This document shows, piece by piece, positions 1 to 7,683 of a stretch of DNA of 64,000 nucleotides. The stretch is from Agromyces allii. Its GTDB lineage: Bacteria; Actinomycetota; Actinomycetes; Actinomycetales; Microbacteriaceae. Within the stretch, counting starts at the first letter, position 1; each line of letters starts with the position of its first letter. The stretch lies in NCBI RefSeq assembly GCF_009749385.1, contig NZ_WBIN01000002.1:124001-188000 (forward strand), given 5' to 3'. A program made the translations under genes and the position numbers. The notes under the pieces were generated by a model that was not told where the DNA came from, did no database searches, and saw nothing but the letters and a program-made list of their open reading frames with translations.

Positions 1-529
1 CGCCGCCCCAACCGGGGATGAGTCCGAGGAACACCTCGGGCAGCGCGAGGGCCGGAGCGGACGCGTCGACCGTGCGGTAGTCGGCGTGCAGCCCGATCTC
101 GAGGCCGCCGCCGAGGGCGAGGCCGTTCGTGAACGCGAAGGAGGGCACGCCGACGTCGGACAGCTTCGCGAGCGCGTAGTGGCCGAGCTGCACGAACTTC
201 TTCGCGGTCTCCTGGTCGGGGATCTCGGCGACCTTCGACAGGTCGGCGCCCGCGGCGAGGATGAACGGCTTGCCCGTGACGGCCACGGCGTCGATCTCGC
301 CGGCCGCAGCACGAACCTTGAGTGCATCGAGCACCTCGGCGTACTCGAGCAGCGATGCCGCGCCGAGCGTGTTCGGTCGCGTGTGGTCGCGGCCGTTGTC
401 GAGGGTCACGAGCGCGAGGGTCTTGCCCGAGGCGAGACGGATGTCGCGGACGAACGAGTGCGTGACGACCTCGTCGTCGCCGGCGAGAGCGACGAGCGGG
501 CCGAAGTCGATGGTCGAGTAGTCGGTCAT
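1..529 (-). CDS. fadJ: 3-hydroxyacyl-CoA dehydrogenase / enoyl-CoA hydratase (FadJ/FadB-type), N-terminal part only
   Basis: The visible 176 codons begin with ATG at 529 and run off the left edge. They form a crotonase fold: the oxyanion-hole stretch FILAAGADLS is followed by GLALGGGLEIGLHADYR, where the Glu is the usual catalytic residue, and then LPEVFLGLIPGWGG. In the family the missing C-terminal part would carry the NAD-dependent 3-hydroxyacyl-CoA dehydrogenase, so the protein would hydrate enoyl-CoA and oxidise the product in beta-oxidation. The ATG overlaps the stop of the upstream thiolase by 4 bp (ATGA), the normal coupled fadA-fadJ arrangement. The hydratase part is seen directly; the bifunctional nature is inferred from context. 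Confidence 0.85.
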   Translation of the reverse strand, partial: MTDYSTIDFGPLVALAGDDEVVTHSFVRDIRLASGKTLALVTLDNGRDHTRPNTLGAASLLEYAEVLDALKVRAAAGEIDAVAVTGKPFILAAGADLSKVAEIPDQETAKKFVQLGHYALAKLSDVGVPSFAFTNGLALGGGLEIGLHADYRTVDASAPALALPEVFLGLIPGWGG

Positions 530-1746
530 GCGCGCTTCTTCGCCTTCTTGTCGAAGTTCGGGTTCTCCCAGATCATGGTGCCGCCCTGGCCGAGGCCGAC
601 GCACATGCTCGTGATGCCGTAGCGGAGCTCGGGGCGCTCGGCGAACTGGCTCGCGAGCTGGTTCATGAGACGGACTCCGGATGACGCGAGCGGGTGCCCG
701 ACGGCGATGGCACCGCCCCACGGGTTGATGCGCGGGTCCTCGTCGTCGATGCCGTAGTGGTCCATGAAGGAGAGCACCTGCACGGCGAACGCCTCGTTCA
801 TCTCGAAGAGGTCGATGTCGTCGATGCTCAGGCCCGCCTTGCGCAGCGCCTTCTCGGTGGCCGGGATCGGGCCGATGCCCATGATCTCGGGGTCGACGCC
901 CGCGAACGCGAAGCTGACGAGCTTCATCTTGGGTGCGAGGCCGAACTCCTTCGCGGCATCGCCCGACGCGAGCAGCGCTGCGGTCGCGCCGTCGTTGAGG
1001 CCCGAGGCGTTGCCGGCCGTGACGCGGCCGTGCGGACGGAACGGGGTCTTCAGGGCGGCGAGGCCCTCGAGGGTGGTCTCGGGGCGCATGACCTCGTCGT
1101 GCGTGGCGAGGCCCCAGCCCTGCTCGGTGCGGATCGCGACCGAGACGAGATCCTGCTGGATCTTGCCCGCCGCGTAGGCCGCGGCGGTCTTCTGCTGGCT
1201 GGCGAGGGCGAAGCGGTCGCTGCGCTCCTTGGTCAGCTGCGGGAAGCGATCGTGGATGCGCTCGGCCGTGGCTCCCATGACGAGGGCGTCCTCGCCGACG
1301 AGGCGCTCGCTGAGGAAGCGGGGGTTCGGGTCGACGCCCGATCCCATCGGGTGGTGGCCCATGTGCTCGACTCCGCCGGCGATGGCGAAGTCGTACATGC
1401 CGTAGCCGATCGAGCCCGACACCATGGCCGCGGCGGTCATCGCCCCGGCGCACATGCGGTCGATCGAGAACCCTGGGACGGTCTTCGGGAGGCCCGCGAG
1501 AATCGCCGCCGTGCGACCGAGCGTGAGGCCCTGGTCTCCGGTCTGCGTCGTCGCGGCGATGGCCACGTCGTCGATGCGATCCTTCGGGACGTTGGGGTTG
1601 CGCTCGAGGAGTCCGACGATCGCCTTCACGACGAGGTCATCGGCCCGAGTGTTCCAATACATGCCCTTTTCACCGGCTTTGCCGAACGGAGTCCGGACTC
1701 CGTCGACGAAGACGACATCAGCTTGATGTGCCACGCTGCAGCTCAC
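526..1746 (-). CDS. fadA: acetyl-CoA C-acyltransferase (thiolase)
   Basis: This 406-residue thiolase carries out the last step of beta-oxidation, cleaving 3-ketoacyl-CoA with CoA. The nucleophilic Cys is C99 in IDRMCAGAM. The C-terminal active-site residues are H351 in GGAIAVGHPLASSG and C382 in MCVGLGQGG. NEAFAVQ and GNASGLNDGA are also present. The length is normal for the family. The start chosen is GTG at 1746; a second in-frame GTG four codons later would start at AHQADVVF and cannot be excluded, since neither has a clear ribosome site. It is translationally coupled to the FadJ-type gene and follows rnd by 63 bp, so it may be read from the DUF3000-rnd promoter or its own. Confidence 0.93.
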   Translation of the reverse strand: MSCSVAHQADVVFVDGVRTPFGKAGEKGMYWNTRADDLVVKAIVGLLERNPNVPKDRIDDVAIAATTQTGDQGLTLGRTAAILAGLPKTVPGFSIDRMCAGAMTAAAMVSGSIGYGMYDFAIAGGVEHMGHHPMGSGVDPNPRFLSERLVGEDALVMGATAERIHDRFPQLTKERSDRFALASQQKTAAAYAAGKIQQDLVSVAIRTEQGWGLATHDEVMRPETTLEGLAALKTPFRPHGRVTAGNASGLNDGATAALLASGDAAKEFGLAPKMKLVSFAFAGVDPEIMGIGPIPATEKALRKAGLSIDDIDLFEMNEAFAVQVLSFMDHYGIDDEDPRINPWGGAIAVGHPLASSGVRLMNQLASQFAERPELRYGITSMCVGLGQGGTMIWENPNFDKKAKKRA

Positions 1747-1766
1747 TTTCGATCTGGATGGTTCGA

Positions 1767-1820
1767 TCCTACGAAGCGGCCCTGCGCGGCCTGAATCGCT
1801 TGACGGTTCCTACGAAGCGG
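1767..1820. repeat. 13-bp direct repeat across the rnd end and the thiolase upstream region
   Basis: TCCTACGAAGCGG occurs at 1767-1779 and again at 1808-1820, 41 bp apart. The right copy contains the rnd stop codon. On the minus strand the left copy reads CGTAGGAT, close to a -10 box, just before the thiolase gene. Confidence 0.7.
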
Positions 1821-3006
1821 GCTTCTCGGCGTCGTCGACGCCTTGTGACGCCTCGACAAAGGCGAGGCCGATTCTCTGTGCCGTTGCGGCAACCTGCCAG
1901 GGCCGGGCACCGATCGTCGCGAGCGCGGCGCCGATGGTCTCGGCGTCGTTCGAGGCGGGCGGCGTCCAGGCGAGTCGGCGCAGGTGGTCGGGGGTCAGGA
2001 GGTTCTCGACGGGCATCGTCAGCTCTTCGGCGATCTCGGTGACCGCGGCCTTCGCGAGGCGGAGCCGGGCATCGGCCTCGGGGTTGCGCATGGCCCAGGC
2101 GCGCGGCGGCGGCGGCGCGTCGTTCGGCACGCGGGTCGCCGGGAGCTCCTCGGAGGCGAGGCCGCGTTCGACGGCGGCCCACCAACGATCCAGCTCGGTG
2201 CGGCTCGCTCGCCCGTTGAACGCGCGGAGGTCGGCGAGGCCCTTGCGGGTGCGGGGCGGGTCTTTGACCACGGCGAGGATCGACGCATCGGGGATCAGAC
2301 GCCCCGGCGCGACATCCGTCTCGGAGGCGTAGGCGTCGCGTGCGAGCCAGAGTTCGCGGGCGACGGCGAGGTTGCGCGGCGATCTGATGGCATGGATTCC
2401 CGACAGCCGACGCCAGGGCTCTGCACTGGCCGGCTTCGGTTCGCGGAGGCGGACCGCTTCGAACTCCTCTGCGGCGAGCGACGTCTTGTCGGCCTCGGCG
2501 AGTCGCTGCACGAGTCCGTCGCGCACGTCGACGAGAAGCTCGACGTCGAGGGCGGCGTACGTGAGCCACGACTGGGGGAGCGGTCGCGTCGACCAGTCGG
2601 CCGCCGAGTGCTCTTTCGCGAGGTGGACGCCGAGGAGTTCCTCGACGACGGCGGCGAGGCCGACGCGGGGCATGCCGAGCAGTCGTGCCGCGAGCTCGGT
2701 GTCGAAGATCAGCGACGGGTCGAGTCCGACCTCGCGGAGGCAGGCGAGGTCCTGGCTCGCCGCGTGGAGCACCCATTCGGCGTCGACGATGGCGTTCTGC
2801 AGCGACGAGAAATCGGGGATCTGCGGCGGATCGAAGAGGAAGGTGCCCGACCCGCGGCGGTACATCTGGATGAGATAGGCGCGCTGGGAGTACTTGAATC
2901 CGCTCGCGCGTTCGGCGTCGACCGCGATGGGTCCTTCGCCTTCGAGGAGTCGACGGACCGCCTCGTCGTACTCGGCGGGTGTCTCGATCACCCGCAATTC
3001 ATCCAC
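1810..3006 (-). CDS. rnd: ribonuclease D-like 3'-5' exonuclease with HRDC domain
   Basis: The 398-residue protein has an N-terminal DEDD exonuclease fold. The first acidic pair is D30 and E32 in IAVDAERASG. Further exonuclease segments are LHAASQDLACLREVG and YAALDVELLVDV. An HRDC helical domain follows at about 210-290. In this family the enzyme trims RNA 3' ends, including tRNA precursors. The GTG start at 3006 lies inside the end of the DUF3000 gene (8-bp overlap), so the two are probably translationally coupled. The order DUF3000-rnd-thiolase-FadJ is conserved in many actinobacteria, although no functional link to beta-oxidation is known to me. Confidence 0.92.
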   Translation of the reverse strand: MDELRVIETPAEYDEAVRRLLEGEGPIAVDAERASGFKYSQRAYLIQMYRRGSGTFLFDPPQIPDFSSLQNAIVDAEWVLHAASQDLACLREVGLDPSLIFDTELAARLLGMPRVGLAAVVEELLGVHLAKEHSAADWSTRPLPQSWLTYAALDVELLVDVRDGLVQRLAEADKTSLAAEEFEAVRLREPKPASAEPWRRLSGIHAIRSPRNLAVARELWLARDAYASETDVAPGRLIPDASILAVVKDPPRTRKGLADLRAFNGRASRTELDRWWAAVERGLASEELPATRVPNDAPPPPRAWAMRNPEADARLRLAKAAVTEIAEELTMPVENLLTPDHLRRLAWTPPASNDAETIGAALATIGARPWQVAATAQRIGLAFVEASQGVDDAEKPAS

Positions 3007-3595
3007 GCTTCGTCCTCCGTCTCGGCAGGGGGGTCACCCCTTCGGAGCGGGGTGGAAGACCTGCCAACATGCACAACAGTTCGCTCCAGCCTTCCACATG
3101 CGGGCCGATCTCGGCGTCGAGCGGCGTCCAGGAGGCCCGGAGCTCGATCTGGGCGCCGTCGCCCTGACGTGCGAGTTCGCCGAAACCGGTGGAGAGGATC
3201 TTCGTCGCGGTTCCGGACGCCGCGATGTAGGCGGCACCCCGGGCATCGAGGGCATCGACGAGCCAGGACCACGCGACATCCGCCAGGAACGGATCGAGGC
3301 CGATGTCGGTCTCGAGCGGGGCCTGGGCGAAGCAGACGATGCGGAACCGGCCGCCCCAGGCCTCCGGCTCGGTCGGGTCGTAGAGCAGCACCAGGCGGCC
3401 GGTGCCGAGGTCGGAGTCGTCGTCATGGCCGCTTCGGCCGGCCGAGACATCCGCCGACAGGGCGATGGCGAAGGGGGCGAGCGAGCCGGGCGCCGGGATC
3501 TCCTGCATGCGCAGTTCGGCACGGGGCGAGGCCGCACGCAGGGAGGCGAGTGCGGCCTCGAATTCTGGGGGGAAATGCGTCGAGGAGTCGGGCAC
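2999..3595 (-). CDS. DUF3000 domain-containing protein
   Basis: This 198-residue soluble protein fits the actinobacterial DUF3000 family, whose function is unknown. It has no signal peptide or membrane segment. Recognisable stretches are the N-terminal helix FPPEFEAALASLRAA, the central WGGRFRIVCFAQAPLE and LADVAWSWLVDALD, and a basic tail PRRRTKRG. The GTG start at 3595 lies 6 nt behind a TAGTCT box on the minus strand, so the mRNA may be leaderless. It overlaps rnd by 8 bp and is the first gene of that unit. Assignment rests on overall pattern and on the neighbour rnd. Confidence 0.85.
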   Translation of the reverse strand: MPDSSTHFPPEFEAALASLRAASPRAELRMQEIPAPGSLAPFAIALSADVSAGRSGHDDDSDLGTGRLVLLYDPTEPEAWGGRFRIVCFAQAPLETDIGLDPFLADVAWSWLVDALDARGAAYIAASGTATKILSTGFGELARQGDGAQIELRASWTPLDAEIGPHVEGWSELLCMLAGLPPRSEGVTPLPRRRTKRG

Positions 3596-3601
3596 GAGTG
3601 C

Positions 3602-3611
3602 AGACTAGAGT
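3602..3611. promoter_or_regulatory. overlapping divergent -10 boxes
   Basis: On the minus strand TAGTCT (3607-3602) sits 6 nt before the DUF3000 GTG. On the plus strand TAGAGT (3606-3611) points to the hydrolase gene. The two hexamers share two base pairs, so simultaneous occupancy by two polymerases looks impossible. No convincing -35 box is seen for either. Confidence 0.55.
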
Positions 3612-3688
3612 CTCCGATGGGGTGCGCCGCGGCGGCACGCCGCCCCCGGCGACACGCGAACGGCAACGGCTTCTGCGAGAGGGCGGTC

Positions 3689-4933
3689 ATGGGGCGAGGT
3701 TCGAAGGCGGTCACGGCGATCGGCGGGCTGATCGGGGTCGCCATCGCGTCGGCCGCGGTGTTCGCCGCGGTCACGGCGGTGCTCACGGTCGTCTTCGCGA
3801 GGCGCGTGGTCACGCCCGAACCGAAGGCGAAGCGCGGTGTCGAGCGCATCCTCGGCGTCGACCTCGCGCGGGCCACCATCAGCCTCGCCTCGACCGACGA
3901 GACCCGCATGCGCGGCACGTACGGCTTCTGGTTCGACACGGATGCCGGACACGCCCGTCTCGGCGACGTCCTCGACGACGACGGCCGAGTGGTACGTCGT
4001 CGCATCGACGCCGTCGACTTCGGTCGTCTCGACCGGGCGACGCACGGCCGCATGAGCGGGTGGGTCCGCCTCGGCCCGTGGGAGCTCGATCGGCCCTACC
4101 AGGACGTGATCGTGCCGACGGCGCTCGGGTCGGCCCCGGCGTGGCTCGTGCCCGGTGTCGGCTCTGCAGACATCGCGTCCGACGGCGGCGCGGGTGCCGA
4201 CTGGGTGATCCAGGTGCACGGACGAGGCGCGAAACGGCACGAGGGCATCCGAGCCATCGAGCCGATCACGGATGCCGGATGGACGACGCTCCTCATCAGC
4301 TACCGCAACGACGGCGAGGCGCCCGAGAGCGTCGACCGCCGCTACGGGCTCGGCGGAACCGAGTGGGCGGATGTCGAGGCGGCCGTCCGGTTCGCGACCG
4401 AGCACGGCGCCCGGCGCATCGTGCTCATGGGCTGGTCGATGGGCGGTTCGATCGCCCTGCAGGCGGTGCTGCGCTCCTCGGAGGTGCGCGAGCGGCTCGT
4501 CGGCGTGATCCTCGACTCGCCCGCGATCGACTGGGTCGACATCCTCAGGTTCCAGGGGCGCGCGCTCGGCCTGCCGACCGGGCTGGGCGACGCCGTGGCG
4601 CATGTGCTCGGCGAGCCGTGGAGCGGCGGACTCACCGGACTGGCCGCCCCGGTCTCCGTCGAGGACCTCGATCCGGTCGCACGCGCCGACGAGTTCGCGG
4701 TGCCCATGCTGCTCATGCACAGCGCCGACGACGGGTTCGTGCCGGTCGACGGCTCGCGCCGACTCGCGGCGGCACGCCCCGACCTCATCCGGTTCGAGGA
4801 GTTCACGGGTGCGCGGCACACGAAGCTCTGGAATCACGACCCCGAGCGCTGGTCGGGCCTCGTGCGCGACTGGCTCGTCGAGGTCGCGGAGGCTACTCGG
4901 CCGACGCCGACTTCGCCCGCACCTGACGCTTGA
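3689..4933 (+). CDS. membrane-anchored alpha/beta hydrolase
   Basis: The 414-residue protein starts with a basic segment and one hydrophobic helix (about residues 8-36), probably an uncleaved anchor with the catalytic part outside. The hydrolase domain has the nucleophile motif GWSMGGS near residue 250, an acid in HSADDGF near 345 and a His in GARHTKLW near 376, a complete triad. HGRGAKRHEG precedes them as the likely oxyanion region. The substrate is unknown; peptidase, esterase or lipase are all possible. I chose ATG 3689 because GAGAGG lies about 8 nt upstream. ATG 3617, in frame and 5 nt after a TAGAGT box, is a leaderless alternative. The last 41 bp overlap sufE, which is convergent. Confidence 0.8.
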   Translation: MGRGSKAVTAIGGLIGVAIASAAVFAAVTAVLTVVFARRVVTPEPKAKRGVERILGVDLARATISLASTDETRMRGTYGFWFDTDAGHARLGDVLDDDGRVVRRRIDAVDFGRLDRATHGRMSGWVRLGPWELDRPYQDVIVPTALGSAPAWLVPGVGSADIASDGGAGADWVIQVHGRGAKRHEGIRAIEPITDAGWTTLLISYRNDGEAPESVDRRYGLGGTEWADVEAAVRFATEHGARRIVLMGWSMGGSIALQAVLRSSEVRERLVGVILDSPAIDWVDILRFQGRALGLPTGLGDAVAHVLGEPWSGGLTGLAAPVSVEDLDPVARADEFAVPMLLMHSADDGFVPVDGSRRLAAARPDLIRFEEFTGARHTKLWNHDPERWSGLVRDWLVEVAEATRPTPTSPAPDA

Positions 4934-5345
4934 TGCGCGCCAGCATGCCGGTCATGCCCCGCACGCGCAGCGGCGAGACGGCCTGGCCGAGGCCGAGGGT
5001 CTGCGGGTAGTCGTCGGGGATCGCCAGCACCTCGTCGATCGTCAGCCCGTCGATGCCCTGCACGAGGATCGACGCGAACCCGCGGGTGGTCGGCGACTCG
5101 GCCGGTGCGGTCGCGAAGAGGTGTGCTCGCCCGTCGACGACCTCGACGAAGATGTACACCGGCGACTGGCATTCGAGCACGCGCTCGAGCAGGTCCGGGT
5201 GGTCGGCGTACCGCTCGGGCAGGTCGGGCAGCTCGTTCGAGAACTCGAGCAGCAGTTGCAGCCGGTCGCGGACCTCGAGGGCGAGAAAGTCGTCGCGCGT
5301 CTCCGCGAGACGCGGGGGCAGGGCCGTGGCATCCATCCCGCTCAT
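4893..5345 (-). CDS. sufE: SufE family protein (sulfur acceptor)
   Basis: This 150-residue SufE-like protein accepts persulfide sulfur, usually from the cysteine desulfurase SufS, and passes it on for Fe-S cluster assembly. The acceptor Cys is C59 in RVLECQSPVYIF, the conserved CQS context. PTTRGFASILVQGIDG and the basic tail also fit the family. The start is ATG 5345, with GAGGTGGGAG just upstream; an internal ATG three codons later is possible. It lies 53 bp behind the rhodanese gene on the same strand. This sseA-sufE pairing is common in actinobacteria and suggests that sulfur is handed between the two proteins. Its 3' end overlaps the convergent hydrolase gene. Confidence 0.9.
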   Translation of the reverse strand: MSGMDATALPPRLAETRDDFLALEVRDRLQLLLEFSNELPDLPERYADHPDLLERVLECQSPVYIFVEVVDGRAHLFATAPAESPTTRGFASILVQGIDGLTIDEVLAIPDDYPQTLGLGQAVSPLRVRGMTGMLARIKRQVRAKSASAE

Positions 5346-5398
5346 TCTCCCACCTCGAGCCGGCGGCGCTGCCCGAGCCCCCGTCGCTGCGCGATGCC

Positions 5399-6298
5399 TC
5401 AGCGCGTCGGCGCCTCGCCGCGGTCGGTGCCCGTCGCGATCGGCACGCGCACGGCGCTGCCCCACTCGGTCCAGGAGCCGTCGTAGTTGCGCACGTTCTC
5501 GAAGCCGAGCAGGTGCGTCAGCACGAACCAGGTGTGGCTCGATCGCTCGCCGATGCGGCAGTAGGCGATGACGTCGTCGCCGTCCTTCAGGCCGACCTCG
5601 TCGCGGTAGATCGCGTCGAGTTCGGCGCGGTCCTTGAAGGTTCCGTCGCCGGCGGCGGCACGAGCCCACGGCACGGATGCCGCGGTCGGGATGTGTCCGG
5701 CGCGGAGGGCGCCCTCCTCGGGGTAGGCCGGTGCGCTCGTGCGTTCGCCGGAGTACTCCTCGGGGGAGCGCACGTCGATGAGCGGGTTGCCGAAGTGGGC
5801 GAGCACGTCTTCCTTGAAGGCGCGCACCTCGTCGTCGGAGCGTTCGACGACGGGGTACTCGACGGGCGTCACCGACGTGGGCTCGGTCGTGAGGTCACGG
5901 CCTTCGGCGATCCAGAGGTCGCGGCCGCCGTCGAGGAGGCGCACGTCTTCATGGTCGAACAGCGTGAAGACCCAGAGCGCGTAGGCGGCCCACCAGTTGT
6001 TCTTGTCGCCGTAGATCACGACGGTCGAGTCGCGGGCGATGCCCTTCGAGCCGAGGAGCGCGGCGAACTGCTCGCCGTCGAGGTAGTCGCGCACGACGGG
6101 GTCGTTGAGCTCGGTGTGCCAGTCGACCTTCACCGATCCGGGGATGTGCCCGGTCTCGTAGAGCAGGACGTCTTCGTCGGACTCGACGACCACGAGGCCC
6201 GGTTCGCCCAGGTGATCGGCGAGCCACTGCGTGGACACGAGCCGTTCGGGGTGGGCGTACTCGGCGAATTTGGCGGTCGCATCGAGTTCGGCGGGCAT
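5399..6298 (-). CDS. sseA: thiosulfate/3-mercaptopyruvate sulfurtransferase (tandem rhodanese)
   Basis: The 299-residue protein has two rhodanese domains. The first (about 15-135) is inactive, having no Cys in the loop position. The second (about 165-290) ends in the active loop [13 protein letters not shown] with C247. The basic CRxGxR loop is typical of thiosulfate-type enzymes. The reaction transfers sulfane sulfur to a thiol or cyanide acceptor. A perfect AGGAGG lies 7 nt before ATG 6298, so the start is secure. It is the first gene of an operon with sufE and is divergent from zapE across 153 bp. Confidence 0.93.
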   Translation of the reverse strand: MPAELDATAKFAEYAHPERLVSTQWLADHLGEPGLVVVESDEDVLLYETGHIPGSVKVDWHTELNDPVVRDYLDGEQFAALLGSKGIARDSTVVIYGDKNNWWAAYALWVFTLFDHEDVRLLDGGRDLWIAEGRDLTTEPTSVTPVEYPVVERSDDEVRAFKEDVLAHFGNPLIDVRSPEEYSGERTSAPAYPEEGALRAGHIPTAASVPWARAAAGDGTFKDRAELDAIYRDEVGLKDGDDVIAYCRIGERSSHTWFVLTHLLGFENVRNYDGSWTEWGSAVRVPIATGTDRGEAPTR

Positions 6299-6451
6299 CT
6301 GTACCTCCTGAGATCGTCCGGTTCGTCCGGTCGGACGGCGGCGCGGGGCTGGCGGTCTAGGCTGTTGACCTGATCCACGTCGAATCTACGCGGCGCGACT
6401 GCCGACGACACCTCTCCGGTCATCCGGTGCAACACGGGAGCCATCCACGCA

Positions 6452-7507
6452 ATGACCACGGCATCGAGCCACGCCCTCATCCGACTCGTCGAGCGCAATC
6501 CGTCGATCTCGGGTGCCGAGATCGCGTCGGAGCTCGTGCCGCCGCCGCAGTTCTCGCACGCGTCCTTCGACTCGTACCGGCCCGACGCCGACTTCGACTC
6601 GCAGCAGGCGGCCCTCGACCGGCTCAACCAGTTCGCGGGCGCGTGGCGCGCGGCCCAGCGACCCGGCGGATTCTTCTCGCGCAAGCGCCCGGCGCGCATC
6701 GAGCTGCCCGGCGTCTATCTCGACGGCGGGTTCGGCGTCGGCAAGACGCACCTGCTCGCGTCGCTCTGGCACGTCGCGCACGGCCCGAAGTACTTCGGCA
6801 CCTTCATCGAGTACACCGCGCTCGTCGGAGCGCTCGGCTACGCGCAGGCGGTCGAACTGTTGCGCGGTGCCAAGCTCATCTGCATCGACGAGTTCGAGCT
6901 CGACGACCCGGGCGACACGATGCTCATGACCCGGTTCCTGGGAGAGCTCATGGCGAGCGGCACCCGCGTCGCCGCCACGAGCAACACGCCCCCGAACGCG
7001 CTCGGCGAGGGTCGCTTCGCCGCGGCCGACTTCCTGCGCGAGATCCAGGCGCTCTCCTCGAACTTCGAGACCCTCCGCATCGACGGGCTCGACTACCGAC
7101 GTCGCGACACCGAGGGCCGTTCCACCACGCTCGATTCCGAAGCGGATGTCGCCGCCAAGGCGGAGGCGCTCGCAGCACGCGGCCACGGCGTCTCGCTCGA
7201 CGCGTTCGACGACCTCATCGCGCACCTCGCGACCGTGCACCCGTCGAAGTACGTGAAGCTCCTCGACGGCGTCGAGTTCATCGCGCTGAGCGGGGTGCAC
7301 GAGCTCTCCGACCAGAACGCCGCGCTGCGCCTCGTGGCGTTCATCGACCGCGTGTACGACGCCGAGGTGCCGATCATCGCGAGCGGCCTCGCGCTCGACG
7401 AGGTGTTCGACGACGACATGATGGCCGGCGGCTACCGCAAGAAGTACCTGCGCGCGATGAGCCGAATGATCGCCCTCACCACCGGCGAGCTGCCGCCGCA
7501 CGACTGA
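6452..7507 (+). CDS. zapE: cell division protein ZapE / AFG1-like ATPase
   Basis: This 351-residue P-loop ATPase has Walker A GGFGVGKTH (residues 92-100) and Walker B LICIDEFEL (about 142-150). An arginine-rich sensor region and SNTPPNALGEGRF follow. It matches the AFG1/ZapE family, which in gammaproteobacteria binds FtsZ at the septum and in mitochondria links to membrane-protein quality control. The function in actinobacteria is not established to my knowledge. No membrane segment is present. The ATG at 6452 lacks a strong ribosome site. The next gene (amt) is preceded by its own control region, so zapE is probably monocistronic. Confidence 0.87.
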   Translation: MTTASSHALIRLVERNPSISGAEIASELVPPPQFSHASFDSYRPDADFDSQQAALDRLNQFAGAWRAAQRPGGFFSRKRPARIELPGVYLDGGFGVGKTHLLASLWHVAHGPKYFGTFIEYTALVGALGYAQAVELLRGAKLICIDEFELDDPGDTMLMTRFLGELMASGTRVAATSNTPPNALGEGRFAAADFLREIQALSSNFETLRIDGLDYRRRDTEGRSTTLDSEADVAAKAEALAARGHGVSLDAFDDLIAHLATVHPSKYVKLLDGVEFIALSGVHELSDQNAALRLVAFIDRVYDAEVPIIASGLALDEVFDDDMMAGGYRKKYLRAMSRMIALTTGELPPHD

Positions 7508-7583
7508 TCACGGCCGTTTCCGTGCCGTTTCCCATCGATCGGATGGCGCCGCGAAACGCGCTGTTTACGTTGGCGCCCAGCAC

Positions 7584-7599
7584 GTAACACTCGCGAAAC
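7584..7599 (+). promoter_or_regulatory. GlnR binding box upstream of amt
   Basis: GTAAC at 7584-7588, six bases, then GAAAC at 7595-7599. This is an exact match to the GTnAC-n6-GaAAC half-site pair described for the actinobacterial nitrogen regulator GlnR. A TTACGT/ACGTAA dyad (7565-7570, 7582-7587) overlaps it. It lies 85-100 bp before the amt start, a position suited to activation under nitrogen limitation. Confidence 0.7.
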
Positions 7600-7683
7600 A
7601 GAACACGGTCCCGCACGAAACGTCCTCTCGTGAAACTTGGCGACACAGGTTCCCCGGCCTGTTTTCCCCGAGAGAGGTTCGAG

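Noticed and set aside
2894-3688. Upstream extension of the membrane hydrolase frame to 2894
   Set aside because: The extra 265 codons lie antisense to rnd and DUF3000; a ribosome site and membrane helix begin at 3689.
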